Shown: positions 30,100 to 41,184 of the stretch, piece by piece
Numbering within the stretch: the stretch's first letter is position 1
Layout of the letters: every line of letters starts with the position of its first letter
Assembly (NCBI GenBank): GCA_025359685.1
Contig: JANYEY010000112.1
Location: forward strand, 1 to 64,000
Reading direction: 5' to 3'
Source: Sphingomonadaceae bacterium
GTDB taxonomy: Bacteria; Pseudomonadota; Alphaproteobacteria; Sphingomonadales; Sphingomonadaceae
Length of the DNA stretch: 64,000 nt
Notes under the pieces: model-generated
What the model was told of the DNA's origin: nothing
What the model saw: the letters and a program-made list of their open reading frames with translations, nothing else
Databases searched by the model: none
Translations under genes and position numbers: made by a program

Positions 30100-32775
30100 A
30101 TGACTGAAGCCAGCCCCAATTCCGAATTACCCAAGACCTTCGACCCCGCCGCGATCGAGGCGAAGTGGTACGCGCATTGGGAAACGAACGGCCTGTTCCG
30201 CCCTGACCGGCCGGACGCGCAGCCGTTCACCATCGTCAACCCGCCGCCCAACGTCACCGGCTCGCTCCACATCGGCCACGCGCTCGACGTTACGCTGCAG
30301 GACGTGGTGGTGCGGTATGAGCGGCTGCGCGGCAAGGATGCGTTGTGGGTGGTCGGCACCGACCACGCCGGGATCGCGACGCAAATGGTGGTCGAACGCC
30401 AGCTTGAGCTCGCGCAGGACAAGCGCACCAATTACACCCGCGAGGACTTCATAGCCAAGGTGTGGGACTGGAAGGCCGAAAGCGGCGGGACGATCACCCG
30501 CCAGCTGCGCCGCCTTGGCTGCTCGATGGACTGGAGCCGCGAGCAGTTCACCATGGACCCGCACTTCACCAAGGCCGTGGTCAAGGTCTTCGTCGAGCTG
30601 CACAAGCAAGGCTTGATCTACCGCGACAAGCGACTGGTGAACTGGGACCCCAAGCTCAAGACTGCAATCAGTGACCTTGAGGTCGAGACCCGCGAGACCA
30701 AGGGGAGCTTCTGGCGCTTCCGCTACCCGTTCGCCGATGGCAGCGGCGCGGTCGAGGTCGCGACCACCCGGCCCGAGACGATGCTCGCTGACATGTGCGT
30801 TGCGGTGAACCCGGAAGATGCGCGATATAAGGATGTCATCGGCAAGGACATTCTACAGCCGATCACCGAGCGCGTGTTCAAGGTGGTGGCCGACGAGCAC
30901 GCCGACCCGGAACTTGGCAGCGGCGTGGTCAAGATCACCCCGGGGCACGATTTCAACGATTTCGAAGTGGGCAAGCGCGCCGGGATAAAGCCCGGCGACA
31001 TGCTCAATATGTTCGATGCCGAGGCGAAAGTGGTGCAGACTTCGGATGGGCTGGTCCCGGCGGAGTTCATCGGGCTCGACCGGTTCATCGCGCGCAAACT
31101 GGTCGTGGAACGGATGAAGGAACTGGGCTTCCTGATCCCGCATCTCGACAAGGACGGCGAAGAGCACGACGCCGAACCGCGCACAATCCAGACCCCATTC
31201 GGTGATCGCGGCGGGGTCGAGATCGAGCCATGGCTGACCGACCAGTGGTACGTCAACGCCGCCGAACTCGCGAAGGAACCCATCGCCGCCGTGCGCGACG
31301 GGCGGATCGAGATTGTGCCCAAGACGTGGGAGAAGACCTGGTTCAACTGGATGGAGAACATCCAGCCGTGGTGTGTGTCTCGCCAGCTGTGGTGGGGGCA
31401 TCGGATCCCGGCGTGGTATGGTTCGGACGGCGAAATCTATGTTGCTGAGACCGAGGAAGCCGCGCAATCAGAGGCCGGACCCGCGGTCGCCCTGACCCGC
31501 GACGAAGACGTCCTCGACACCTGGTTCTCCTCCGCGCTGTGGCCGTTCGCGACCCTCGGCTGGCCGAACCAGACCGACCTGCTGGCCAAGCACTACCCCA
31601 ACGACCTGCTCATTTCGGGCTTCGACATCCTGTTCTTCTGGGACGCGCGGATGGCGATGCAGGGGATGCATTTCATGGGCCAGGCGCCGTGGAAGCGGCT
31701 GTATCTGCACGGCCTCGTCCGCGCGCCTGACGGCCAGAAGATGTCCAAATCGAAGGGCAATGTGGTCGATCCGCTCGGCCTGATCGACCAGTTCGGTGCC
31801 GATGCCTTGCGCTTCTTCATGGCGGCGATGGAAAGCCAGGGCCGCGACATCAAGATGGATGAGCGCCGGGTCGAAGGCTATCGCAACTTCGCGACCAAGC
31901 TGTGGAACGCCGCGCGGTTCTGCCAGTCGAACGGGATCGCCGCCTCAACCAGCCTCGCAGCCCCCGCCGCGACCAGCGCGGTCAACCGCTGGATCATCGG
32001 CGAAGTGGTCGAAACTGTCGCCGCGCTCGATCAGGCGATGGCCGACCTGCGCTTCGACGCCGCGGCCAATGCGATTTATCACTTCGTCTGGGACCAATTC
32101 TGCGACTGGTACATCGAGCTGATCAAGGGTTCGTTCGACGACGAGACCAAGGCCGTCGCTGGTTGGGTGCTCGACCAGATTTTGGTGATGCTCCATCCGT
32201 TCATGCCGTTCGTCACCGAGGAGCTGTGGAGCAAGCTGGGTGACCGCGCACATTACCCGCTGATCACCGCGAAGTGGCCCGAGCCTGGGGCGAGTGTGGA
32301 TGCCGAGGCGAAGGTCGAGGTTGAGTGGTTGATCGCGCTGGTCGGCAACCTGCGCACCGCCAAGAACGAGCTCGGCATCGCGCCGGGCGCGCGGCTGGAC
32401 GCTTACCTGCCCGAGCCGAGCGAAGCGACCCGTGGGATCATCGCCCGCAACAGCGCGGCAATCGACCGGCTGGCGCGCCTGACCGGGATCAAGCTGGAAG
32501 CAGCCCCCGCCGGGGCGGCGATGCAGATCGGCGCGGGCGATGCCAACATCGTTGTGCCTCTCGAAGGCGTGATCGACATCGCCGCTGAAAAGACCCGCCT
32601 GACCAAAGCCCTCGAAGTGTCCACCAAGGAAGCCAAGTCGCTCGAAGGCCGCCTCTCCAATCCAGCCTTTGTCGAGAAGGCCAAGCCCGAAGCGGTCGAC
32701 AAGGCCCGCGCCGATCATGCCATGCATGCGGCCGAGGCTGAGCGGCTCAAGGCGGCTCTGGCGCGGTTGGGGTAA
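30100..32775 (+). CDS. valS: Valine--tRNA ligase
   Basis: [15 protein letters not shown] and [12 protein letters not shown] motifs, C-terminal coiled coil. Confidence 0.97.
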   Translation: MTEASPNSELPKTFDPAAIEAKWYAHWETNGLFRPDRPDAQPFTIVNPPPNVTGSLHIGHALDVTLQDVVVRYERLRGKDALWVVGTDHAGIATQMVVERQLELAQDKRTNYTREDFIAKVWDWKAESGGTITRQLRRLGCSMDWSREQFTMDPHFTKAVVKVFVELHKQGLIYRDKRLVNWDPKLKTAISDLEVETRETKGSFWRFRYPFADGSGAVEVATTRPETMLADMCVAVNPEDARYKDVIGKDILQPITERVFKVVADEHADPELGSGVVKITPGHDFNDFEVGKRAGIKPGDMLNMFDAEAKVVQTSDGLVPAEFIGLDRFIARKLVVERMKELGFLIPHLDKDGEEHDAEPRTIQTPFGDRGGVEIEPWLTDQWYVNAAELAKEPIAAVRDGRIEIVPKTWEKTWFNWMENIQPWCVSRQLWWGHRIPAWYGSDGEIYVAETEEAAQSEAGPAVALTRDEDVLDTWFSSALWPFATLGWPNQTDLLAKHYPNDLLISGFDILFFWDARMAMQGMHFMGQAPWKRLYLHGLVRAPDGQKMSKSKGNVVDPLGLIDQFGADALRFFMAAMESQGRDIKMDERRVEGYRNFATKLWNAARFCQSNGIAASTSLAAPAATSAVNRWIIGEVVETVAALDQAMADLRFDAAANAIYHFVWDQFCDWYIELIKGSFDDETKAVAGWVLDQILVMLHPFMPFVTEELWSKLGDRAHYPLITAKWPEPGASVDAEAKVEVEWLIALVGNLRTAKNELGIAPGARLDAYLPEPSEATRGIIARNSAAIDRLARLTGIKLEAAPAGAAMQIGAGDANIVVPLEGVIDIAAEKTRLTKALEVSTKEAKSLEGRLSNPAFVEKAKPEAVDKARADHAMHAAEAERLKAALARLG

Positions 32776-32956
32776 TTCCTCCCCCTCCCCGCTCGCGGGG
32801 AGGAATGAGACTGTCCTACTCGGCCTAAATCTGCGAAGGAGCGCCCGCCATGTCCCTCCGCACCGCCCCATCCTGTGTCCTTGCTAAGCCGGCCAAGACC
32901 CTGCGTCTTTTCTTCGTCAGGACAGTGGTCCAAGCGGTCCAAGCGAGGCGATCAAT

Positions 32957-33691
32957 ATGTCGCTGACCCTCGCCACCACCACCCCCGGTGAGCCTGAGAT
33001 CTTCGCCTCGCTCCAGGGCGAAGGACGCTCCGCCGGGCTGCCCTGCACGTTCGTGCGGCTATCACGCTGCAACCTTGCGTGCACCTGGTGCGACACTGCC
33101 TACACGTGGCGCTTCGAGGGCGATAACCGCCCGCATCGCGATGGCATGACCTTCGAACGCAAGGCCAACCTGATCGTTTTGAGCGAGGACGACGTCGCCG
33201 CGCGGATCATGGCGCTGGGCGGCAACCGGCTGGTGATCACCGGCGGCGAACCATTGCTCCAGGGCGCGCAATTGGCGCGGATGGTGGCGCTGCTTGATGG
33301 CCACACGGTCGAGATCGAGACCAACGGCACCGTCGCACCGCATCCGGAACTGGCTCCGCTGATCGATCAATACAACGTCAGCCCGAAGCTCAGACATTCA
33401 GGCAATCCCCCTGAAATTGCTCTTCTTTCTGAGCGCCTCAACGACTGGGTAAACACACCTAAAGCGAACTTTAAGTTCGTGATTTCAGTCCCAGAAGACC
33501 TCGCCGAAGTGCTCGAACTGCAGGCGACCTACGCCATTCCCGCAATCCGCATCCAACTGATGCCCGAGGGAACCAGCAGCGAAGCAATCCGCGCTCGCAA
33601 CGACTGGCTCGCGCCGCTCGCGTTTGACCACGGGCTGGGCTTCAGCGACCGCCTGCACATTCACCTCTATGGGGATACCCGGGGCACATGA
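32957..33691 (+). CDS. queE: 7-carboxy-7-deazaguanine synthase
   Basis: EIFASLQGEGRSAGLPCTFVRLSRCNLACTWCDTAYTW, GGEPLLQ. Confidence 0.94.
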   Translation: MSLTLATTTPGEPEIFASLQGEGRSAGLPCTFVRLSRCNLACTWCDTAYTWRFEGDNRPHRDGMTFERKANLIVLSEDDVAARIMALGGNRLVITGGEPLLQGAQLARMVALLDGHTVEIETNGTVAPHPELAPLIDQYNVSPKLRHSGNPPEIALLSERLNDWVNTPKANFKFVISVPEDLAEVLELQATYAIPAIRIQLMPEGTSSEAIRARNDWLAPLAFDHGLGFSDRLHIHLYGDTRGT

Positions 33692-35157
33692 CCGACGAAC
33701 TTCCACCGGCAGGCCCGCCCCGCGGCGGACCGCCGCAGCGCGGCGACCTCGCGCCCAATTCTGGCGGTGCGCCGCTACGCGGCGACCTGACACGGGGCCC
33801 GATCTTCAAAACGCTCGCGCTGTTCTCGCTGCCGGTGCTGCTGGGCAATGTGCTGCAAAGCCTCAACGCCTCGGTCAACACGGTGTGGATCGGGCGCTTG
33901 CTGGGCGAGGATGCGCTGGCCGCCACATCGAGTTCGAACATCGTCATGTTCCTGGTCTTCGCCGCGATTTTCGGGATCAGCATGGCGACGACGATTCACG
34001 TTGGCATGTACTTCGGCGCGCGCAATCTGGAGCAGATGCGCAAGAGCTTTGGCGCGGGGCTGGGGCTGTGCGTGATGCTGTCGGCAGCGATCGCACTGAT
34101 CGGCTGGATCTTTGCGCCAGACCTGCTCGACCTGCTCAATCTGCCCGGCACGTCGCGGCATTTTGCGCTGGATTACTTGCGGGTGATTTTCCTCGTCCTG
34201 CCGGGAATGACGCTGAGCGTGCTGGTCTCCAGCGCGATGCGCGGCTGCGGGGATTCGCGCACGCCGCTCTATTTCCAGATCCTCACGGTCATCCTCGACA
34301 TCGGCCTCAACCCGCTGTTCATTGCGGGGATCGGGCCGTTTCCCAAGCTCGGCATCGTCGGCGCGGCGGTGGCAACGGCGATTGCGACGTTGACCGGGCT
34401 CTCTGGCCTGATGGCCTGGATCTATTGGCGCGACTTGCCGATCCGCCTCAAGGGCCGCGAGCTCGCCTTTCTCTGGCCGGCGCGCGAGGAGCTTTCGTAC
34501 TTGGTCATGAAAGGCGTGCCGATGGGCCTGCAGATGCTGGTTATCTCGGGCGCAGGCGTGATCATGATCGGGCTGATCAACAAGGAGGGGATCGATTACG
34601 CCGCGGGCTATGGCGCGCTGCTGCAGCTGTGGAACTATATCCAGATGCCAGGGCTGGCGATCGGCGCCGCAGTGGGCGCAATGGTAGCCCAGCACATCGG
34701 CGCGCGGCGTGAAGCCCGTGTCGACCAGATCAGCTGGTCGGGCGCGGGGGCGAACATCGCCATCACGCTTGCGCTGACCGGGCTGATGCTGGTGTTCGGG
34801 CGGCCGCTGCTGGCGCTGTTCCTTGGATCAGACAGCCCGGCGATCCCGGTCAGCCTGCACATCCAGAACCTGGCGATCTGGACTTACATTCCGTTCGGGG
34901 TGACGATCGTGCTGTTTGGCACCCTGCGCAGTTATGGCGCAGTGCTGATCCAGATCGCGATCCTGTTCACCGCGATGTACGGCGTGCGGCTGGGCGCTTA
35001 TGTGCTGCTTTACCCGCGGCTCGGGCCGGATGCGCTGTGGTGGTCGCTTAACATCAGCTCGGTCGCCACGCTGGCGCTCACCCTGCTCGCCTATTTCTAT
35101 GGCAACTGGCGCAACGTGATGCGTGACCGCATCGCGATCGAATTGCAGCCCGCTTAG
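33688..35157 (+). CDS. MATE family efflux transporter
   Basis: 12-TM MATE pattern (FSLPVLLGNVLQSLNASVNTVWIGRLLGEDALAA). Confidence 0.9.
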   Translation: MTDELPPAGPPRGGPPQRGDLAPNSGGAPLRGDLTRGPIFKTLALFSLPVLLGNVLQSLNASVNTVWIGRLLGEDALAATSSSNIVMFLVFAAIFGISMATTIHVGMYFGARNLEQMRKSFGAGLGLCVMLSAAIALIGWIFAPDLLDLLNLPGTSRHFALDYLRVIFLVLPGMTLSVLVSSAMRGCGDSRTPLYFQILTVILDIGLNPLFIAGIGPFPKLGIVGAAVATAIATLTGLSGLMAWIYWRDLPIRLKGRELAFLWPAREELSYLVMKGVPMGLQMLVISGAGVIMIGLINKEGIDYAAGYGALLQLWNYIQMPGLAIGAAVGAMVAQHIGARREARVDQISWSGAGANIAITLALTGLMLVFGRPLLALFLGSDSPAIPVSLHIQNLAIWTYIPFGVTIVLFGTLRSYGAVLIQIAILFTAMYGVRLGAYVLLYPRLGPDALWWSLNISSVATLALTLLAYFYGNWRNVMRDRIAIELQPA

Positions 35158-35172
35158 CGGCCCGCCCCCGGC

Positions 35173-36873
35173 TTAACGACCCTGCGCGCGCCAGCGTTGG
35201 ACGGTGCGGTGGACCATTTCTTCCTCGCCGCCCGAGCTGTTCCACAGTTCGGAGAACGAAGGGTCGGCCGAAGCCGGACGCTTCATTTCTTCAAGCTCGT
35301 CGAAGCTGACCCGGATCGGGATCGAAACGCCTTCGCCGCAGATGATGCATTCGCGGTTGCGCAGCGCCGGGATCGAATCGAGGAAGCCGCGCGCGCCTTC
35401 GGGCATGGCGGCTTTTACGAAAGCCTGATCGCGGTCGTTGTTGAGCCGCATCGAAATGATCGTGCCGCACTGTGACAGCACGCCTTCGGCAAGATCGCTG
35501 GGGCGCTGCGTGATCAGGCCCAGGCTGACCCCGTACTTGCGGCCTTCCTTGGCGATCCGGCCAAGGATGCGGCCGACCGAAGATCCGTCCGAATTCTTCT
35601 CGCTCGGCACGTAGCGGTGCGCTTCTTCGCACACGAGCAGCACGGGCCGGGTCTTTTCATCGCGGCTCCAGATCGCGAAGTCGAACACCAAGCGGCTGAG
35701 CACCGCAACCACGGTGCTGGTCACGTCCGAAGGAACGCCCGAAACGTCGATGATCGAGATCGGCTTGCCCTTGCTCGGCATGCGGAAGATCTTGGCGATG
35801 AATTCGGCCATCGTATCGCCGACCAGCATGCCCGAGAACAGGAACTGATAGCGCGGATCGGCCTTGAGCTCGTCGATCTTGGTCTTGACCCGCATGAACG
35901 GCGCCGACGAGGTGGCCTTATCGAGCTTGCCCATCTCGGTCTGGATCATGTTGGTCAGGTCCGAGAGCAGGTAGGGGATCGGCGAATCGACGGTGATCTT
36001 GCCCATCGATTCGGCCAGCCGGTTCTTCGAGCGGGCGGCGAGCAGGCACTTGGACAGAATGTCCATGTCCTCTTGCCGGTCATTCCCGGACGAGGTCAGG
36101 AACACCTCGCAGTGCTCCTCGAAGTTCATCAGCCAGTATGGCATCTGCAGGTTGGAAACGTCGAAGATCATCCCCGTCTGCTTGAACGCCGCCGAATATT
36201 CGCCGTGCGGGTCGATCATCACGATATGCCCTTCGGGGGCATGTTCGCAGATCCGGTGGAGGATCAGCGCGGCGCTGGTCGACTTGCCGGTACCGGTCGA
36301 GCCGAGCAGGGCAAAGTGCTTGCCAAGCATCGCGTCGACATAGAGTCCTGCGCGGATGTCGCGGGTCGGGAACACGGTGCCGACCTGAATGCTGGTGCGC
36401 CCGTCGCTGGCGTAGATCTGCTTGAGGTCATTGCTGGTCGCTGGATAAATCAACGCGCCGGGAATTGGGTAGCGGGTGACGCCGCGGCGGAAGCTGTGGA
36501 TCCGGCCGGTCAGGCGTTCTTCATCGCCTTCACCCATGAAATCGATGTTGGCCATGATCCCGCCGGGGGTTTTGGAATCCTGCCGCTGGGTCCGCACCGA
36601 GGCGAGCAGCCAGCCCTTGCCGACGCGGATTTTGACCTGGCTGCCGACTTGCCCGGCCAGCGCAATCGAGGGATCGGCATCGGCCGTGCATTCCTGCAGC
36701 CGCTGCAGGTCGAGCGCGATTGCCGAGCCGGAGCCAGCGATTTCGAGCACGATCCCGATCGGATCGCGGGCGTTGTCGATCTCTTGCACCACGTTCGCCG
36801 CATCGGCGGGGATATCCCCGGCCTGCGCCGCGCGTGCATTACCAAACCCTTGGCCGCTCATGTCATTCATCAC
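35173..36873 (-). CDS. HerA-like (DUF87) ATPase
   Basis: GSTGTGKSTSAALILHRI, MIDPHGEY, LLVCEEAHRYVP, LITQRPSDLAEGVLSQC. Confidence 0.9.
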   Translation of the reverse strand: MMNDMSGQGFGNARAAQAGDIPADAANVVQEIDNARDPIGIVLEIAGSGSAIALDLQRLQECTADADPSIALAGQVGSQVKIRVGKGWLLASVRTQRQDSKTPGGIMANIDFMGEGDEERLTGRIHSFRRGVTRYPIPGALIYPATSNDLKQIYASDGRTSIQVGTVFPTRDIRAGLYVDAMLGKHFALLGSTGTGKSTSAALILHRICEHAPEGHIVMIDPHGEYSAAFKQTGMIFDVSNLQMPYWLMNFEEHCEVFLTSSGNDRQEDMDILSKCLLAARSKNRLAESMGKITVDSPIPYLLSDLTNMIQTEMGKLDKATSSAPFMRVKTKIDELKADPRYQFLFSGMLVGDTMAEFIAKIFRMPSKGKPISIIDVSGVPSDVTSTVVAVLSRLVFDFAIWSRDEKTRPVLLVCEEAHRYVPSEKNSDGSSVGRILGRIAKEGRKYGVSLGLITQRPSDLAEGVLSQCGTIISMRLNNDRDQAFVKAAMPEGARGFLDSIPALRNRECIICGEGVSIPIRVSFDELEEMKRPASADPSFSELWNSSGGEEEMVHRTVQRWRAQGR

Positions 36874-36971
36874 TGCAAATTGCCCCGCACGCCAGCCTTT
36901 GCGCTAGTTCTGCAGTGGTAAGCCGGAGCGGTTAAGATTGGCCTAAATTCAAGCTTTCCAGTCGGTTTCGC

Positions 36972-37724
36972 TCAGACCAGGGCAAACAGGCGGCCCGCAA
37001 CGAAACCCATGCCAACCGACAGCGCTACGGCGAGTAGGCCATAAAAGAACCCGTCATTCTGCGCAAAATCGGCCACTACACGTTCGAAACCCTGCTTCTT
37101 CACCACCACCCGGCTGATCGCCGAAGCGACCACGCGGCCGTGGTTTATGGCAAAGGTTTCAGCGGTATAAGTCCCGGTTTGGACCGACGAAGGCAGGGCG
37201 ATGCGGGCCTGATAGAGGACCTGCTCGTTCACGCTCACCCCGCGCGGGTCTTCCTTGTAAAGCCCCTGCCGGCTGAGCAGGTCGACCAGCCCGGCCGACA
37301 TCCGCGCCTGCTCCTTGGGATCATACGACCCGATCGGCGAAAGCTGCAGCCAGGGCAGCCCCAATTCGTAGATCGCTGCGGTCTTGTCATCGACGATCCG
37401 CGAAATCGGTTTGGAAGATGCAACCGCGAAAAAAGTTGGGGCAGATCGAAATTCGACGTTGTCTGCATTGACCCAGATGCCGGCAAACCTGCTCTTTTCG
37501 CGCAGCACGATGGACCGCGTCGGCCCTTTGAGGACCACGACGATATCATAGTCCTGCCCGGCCCGGCTGCCTTCCGGGGTGAGGATCGCGCCGAACAGCA
37601 ACAACTCGGTGCCGCGAAAGCCCTGGCGAACCTGCACCTCGTGCTGCGACACCTCGGGCACCAGGATCGGATCGCGCGCGGCAGTCAGGAACAGAAACGC
37701 CAAAAGGAGGAACAGGCCCTTCAC
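36972..37724 (-). CDS. TIGR02186-type transmembrane protein
   Basis: Signal plus ...VSQHEVQVRQGFRGTELLLFGAI..., C-terminal TM. Overlaps the TauE/SafE gene. Confidence 0.8.
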   Translation of the reverse strand: MKGLFLLLAFLFLTAARDPILVPEVSQHEVQVRQGFRGTELLLFGAILTPEGSRAGQDYDIVVVLKGPTRSIVLREKSRFAGIWVNADNVEFRSAPTFFAVASSKPISRIVDDKTAAIYELGLPWLQLSPIGSYDPKEQARMSAGLVDLLSRQGLYKEDPRGVSVNEQVLYQARIALPSSVQTGTYTAETFAINHGRVVASAISRVVVKKQGFERVVADFAQNDGFFYGLLAVALSVGMGFVAGRLFALV

Positions 37725-38647
37725 GACGGGGTAATCGAATAGATTTCATCGGGCCGCCAGCCGAGCCCGAGCGCCATGCGCAGCGCCACCACCAGCACGA
37801 TCGCGGCCAGCACAAAGCGCAGGCGCGCGGCCGGCAGCTTCTGCGCCCACTGTGCGCCGATCTGCGCCCCCGACACCGATCCGATCAGCAGCAACACGGC
37901 GAGTACGACATCCACCGCCTTCGTGGTCAGCGAGTGCATCATCGTCGTCGCCATGGTCACGAACAGGATCTGAAACAGCGAAGTGCCGACCACCACGTTG
38001 GCGCTCATCCCCAGGATGTAGAGCATTGCCGGGACCAGCACGAAACCACCGCCGATGCCCATCAGCATGGTGAGAATCCCGGTAAAGATCCCCAGAATCA
38101 GCGGGGCCAGCGGCGAAATGTACAGGCCCGAGCGGTAGAAACGCCAGCGCAGCGGCAGGCTCGCCACCATCGGATGATGCCGCCGTTTGCGGGCCGGGAC
38201 CGGCACCCCCGATTTCTGCGCCTTCATCACCTGCCAGCTTTCACGCGCCATCAGCGAGCCGATCCCGCCGAGCAACACGACGTAGAGGATGTTGATGACC
38301 ACATCGATCTGGCCGAGCGCCTGGAGCAGGCTGAACAGTGCCGCCCCCAGACCGGTCCCGATGATCCCGCCAGCGACCAGCACGGCGCCCATCTGGTAAT
38401 CCACGCCGCCCCGGCGCGAGTGCGCGAAAACGCCCGAAACGCTGGCGCCAGTCACCTGGCTTGCCGCCGATGCCGCGGCCACGGTGGGCGGAATGCCGTA
38501 GAAGATCATCAGCGGCGTGGTCAGGAACCCGCCGCCGACGCCGAACATGCCCGAGAGGATACCCGTCGTTGCACCGAGCAAGACGATGACAAGGCCATTG
38601 ACCGAAAGGTTGGCGATGGGAAGGTAGACATCCATGCGTGGCTTCAA
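37721..38647 (-). CDS. Sulfite exporter TauE/SafE family protein
   Basis: LLGATTGILSGMFGVGGGFLTTPLMIFYGIPPTVA...MLMGIGGGFVLVPAMLYILGM. Confidence 0.9.
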   Translation of the reverse strand: MKPRMDVYLPIANLSVNGLVIVLLGATTGILSGMFGVGGGFLTTPLMIFYGIPPTVAAASAASQVTGASVSGVFAHSRRGGVDYQMGAVLVAGGIIGTGLGAALFSLLQALGQIDVVINILYVVLLGGIGSLMARESWQVMKAQKSGVPVPARKRRHHPMVASLPLRWRFYRSGLYISPLAPLILGIFTGILTMLMGIGGGFVLVPAMLYILGMSANVVVGTSLFQILFVTMATTMMHSLTTKAVDVVLAVLLLIGSVSGAQIGAQWAQKLPAARLRFVLAAIVLVVALRMALGLGWRPDEIYSITPS

Positions 38648-38686
38648 GGCCTAAACCATGGCGGCGGCAAAAAGAAGGCTAAGCGA

Positions 38687-39847
38687 CTAAAACCCGGCAG
38701 AAAGCGTTACGACCGGACCTGAATCGGGCGCAGCATTGCCGCTGACCCGCCAGCGGTAATCAGCCGACAGGCGGGTGTTGGTTGGCCCAAGGCGGAAGTT
38801 GACGGTTGCCGTTGGTCCGACATCGACGCGGTTCGCCCCGCGCTGGGCACCGCCCCACACGCCGCCACCGGCCCGGAGCTCGAAATTGCCGGCATGAACC
38901 AGCGGATGTTCGACCCGGGCTTGCCCATCGACAAACGCTGTCGCTCCGCGGCCGCCAACGTAGCCGGCCTGGACATAGGCCTCGGCCCGGGTACCGAACG
39001 GCAAGCGCACCGCGGGAAGTTCGCTGACCAGTGCCGCTGCGGGGCGGACGATTGTGCCGCTGGTCGTGCGGGTCACGCGGCCTTCGGCCATGAGCCTGAC
39101 CGGCAGGCCCGGGATCGGACGGATCGATACCCCGGCCGCCAGTTCTTCGCCGCGCGGACGTTCGATCCCGCTCGATGCGCGCAGGTAAAGTGCCGGACTG
39201 CGGCCACTGCCGGGCGCCAGGAAATAGCGCAGGATCAGTCCGCCTTGGCTGCCGCCGTAGAAGCCGGTGGGAATGACTGCACCGGGGAGCCCGGCACCGG
39301 GCGCGTTGAACATATTTCCGCCCGACCTGAGCAGTAGCCAGCCGTCAGCGGACCAGCGCGGCGCAGAGGTCTTTCCGGCAACCCCGGCAAGCGGGAGCGA
39401 AGGACGTTGAGGCGCCATGGCGAGCGCCGGTTCCGCTGGCAGCATGCTCATGCCGGCCAGCCACAGGTCCTGATGCCCCGCAGCGGTGCGCACCGAAATG
39501 CGCGGGGCCTTTTCCGCCGTCACCGTGCCGGAACTCTGGGCCGCGTTTTCCAGCAACGGCGGGGTGGTAGTTGGCATTGCAAGTGGTGCAATTGGCGGAG
39601 CGAGCGTGGGATGCGCGGTCGGCACAAGATTCTGGCGATGCGGCACATCGCGCAAGGAATCGCGGCCGGTGACGGGGCGCTGGCCTTGCGCGGCAGCAAC
39701 TGCTGCTTTGGAGTGGTGATCCGGCCCGGTCGCGGGGGCCAAGGTGCTTTCCCACATGGCCGCACGGGCGCCAACCCAGCTGACCATGATCAGCCCCAAC
39801 GCGACCAGCGGCTGGCCGCGGCGCCTGACCTGACTGCGCGGCTTCAC
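38687..39847 (-). CDS. Hypothetical outer-membrane/barrel-like protein coupled to the glycosyltransferase
   Basis: N-terminal TM, late beta-strand-rich region ending SGPVVTLSAGF. ATGA-type overlap with the upstream GT gene. Confidence 0.65.
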   Translation of the reverse strand: MKPRSQVRRRGQPLVALGLIMVSWVGARAAMWESTLAPATGPDHHSKAAVAAAQGQRPVTGRDSLRDVPHRQNLVPTAHPTLAPPIAPLAMPTTTPPLLENAAQSSGTVTAEKAPRISVRTAAGHQDLWLAGMSMLPAEPALAMAPQRPSLPLAGVAGKTSAPRWSADGWLLLRSGGNMFNAPGAGLPGAVIPTGFYGGSQGGLILRYFLAPGSGRSPALYLRASSGIERPRGEELAAGVSIRPIPGLPVRLMAEGRVTRTTSGTIVRPAAALVSELPAVRLPFGTRAEAYVQAGYVGGRGATAFVDGQARVEHPLVHAGNFELRAGGGVWGGAQRGANRVDVGPTATVNFRLGPTNTRLSADYRWRVSGNAAPDSGPVVTLSAGF

Positions 39848-41184
39848 CTGCGCACCGGCTGCAAGGCAACAGTCGGCCGGACGGGGCTGGCCGTGGCAGG
39901 ATGAGCGTCATGGGCAGTCTTGTCCCAGATAACCACGCCGTCCCGCAGCGAACGGAAATAGGAGGTCAGCGCCCGCCGGCCGGCCATGATCGCGATGACA
40001 TTGGCGACCGGAATACGCAGGACCGAAAGCGCGCCTTCGCGCCAGCCGTACTCGTGGGTGGTGAACACAATTCGCGACGCGGCGTGCCACACAAATCCGG
40101 CGAAACTGGCCAGAAGCATCACCCTGAGCGGCTGCGACAGCGGCAGCACATCAACCTTGCCCATGGCGTGCAGCACCAGCAGTACCGCATCGAGCGCGAG
40201 CAAGAAATAGGCAGCCGCCAGGACCAGCGCGGTCAGCGGGCCGCGGCGATCGCGCAGCGCCATCCAGATATCGACCGGATGCAGGCTCCAGCCCATCCGG
40301 TCCCAGCCCTGGAACGCGATCCCGTGCACCCAGCGGGTCTTCTGCCGAACCGCTGCGTCCAGCCGATTTGGAAAATAGCTGCGCGTTGCAACAAGCGCCC
40401 CGGCATCGTCGCGCAGCCGCACGAAGGCGCTGCCCCGGCCTTCGTTCGACATGACCAGACCAAGTTCATAGTCCTCGGTCAGGCATTCGGGCGCGAACGG
40501 TCCCGCCTCGCCTTCGGCAGCACGGCGCGCGGCAAGGTCACCCAGAGCGGCGCGAGAAAAACCGCAGCCAACCCCGGCTGCGGGCAAAGCCCCGCCCAGC
40601 GCGGCGCGCACGACCAGGCCCTTGGCGTGCGTTTCGGCAAATTCATCGGAATAATGGCCGGCGATCCACCGCGAGTGCCGCTGTTGTTCGGGACGCACTG
40701 GCAGCTGCACGAAATCCCGCAGCATCAGCGCGGTATCGATCGCCTGAAGCGCGCAGGGGTGCACCATGTCTTCGGCATCGTGCAGGACCACGCTGGCAAA
40801 GCGCCGCCCTGCCCGCGTCTCGTCAGCGGCAAGCGCGCGATAGAGCCGGTTCAGGCAGTCCGCTTTGGTCGTTGGCCCCGCAGCCGCCAAGGTCACCAGA
40901 CGGATGCGCGGGTCGCTCGCCGCGGCGGCCATGGCGGCGGCGAGCGTCGCCGGATCGTTGCGATAGCACCCGACATACACGGTCAATTCGCGCTGCGGCC
41001 AGCACGCCAGCATGTGCGCAATGGTCGCGCCGATCACCTGGCTTTCATGAAACGCCGGGATGAGCACCGCCGCCGCCCCGGACAGCGGATCGGCGCCATA
41101 ACCCACTGGCAAACGCGCGGTTCGCGCCTTGCCCGTAAGCTTCAGGCCGATCCACGCCAGATCGATCGCCAGTTCGTCAAGCAA
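39844..41184 (-). CDS. NfrB-like glycosyltransferase family 2 membrane protein
   Basis: AAVLIPAFHESQVIGATIAHMLACWPQRELTVYVGCYRNDPAT...LHDAEDMVHP. The true N-terminus probably extends upstream of the listed TTG. Confidence 0.83.
   Translation of the reverse strand: MLDELAIDLAWIGLKLTGKARTARLPVGYGADPLSGAAAVLIPAFHESQVIGATIAHMLACWPQRELTVYVGCYRNDPATLAAAMAAAASDPRIRLVTLAAAGPTTKADCLNRLYRALAADETRAGRRFASVVLHDAEDMVHPCALQAIDTALMLRDFVQLPVRPEQQRHSRWIAGHYSDEFAETHAKGLVVRAALGGALPAAGVGCGFSRAALGDLAARRAAEGEAGPFAPECLTEDYELGLVMSNEGRGSAFVRLRDDAGALVATRSYFPNRLDAAVRQKTRWVHGIAFQGWDRMGWSLHPVDIWMALRDRRGPLTALVLAAAYFLLALDAVLLVLHAMGKVDVLPLSQPLRVMLLASFAGFVWHAASRIVFTTHEYGWREGALSVLRIPVANVIAIMAGRRALTSYFRSLRDGVVIWDKTAHDAHPATASPVRPTVALQPVRR

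Noticed and set aside
32776-32956. CCTCCCCGCTCGCGGGGAGG hairpin and GTCCAAGCG repeat after valS
   Set aside because: Short palindrome typical of an intergenic terminator-like repeat in GC-rich genomes; no further structure to support a special element.
35173-36873. HerA-like ATPase as part of a phage-defence system
   Set aside because: No nuclease, Sir2, DUF4297 or other effector gene adjacent; neighbours are transporters.
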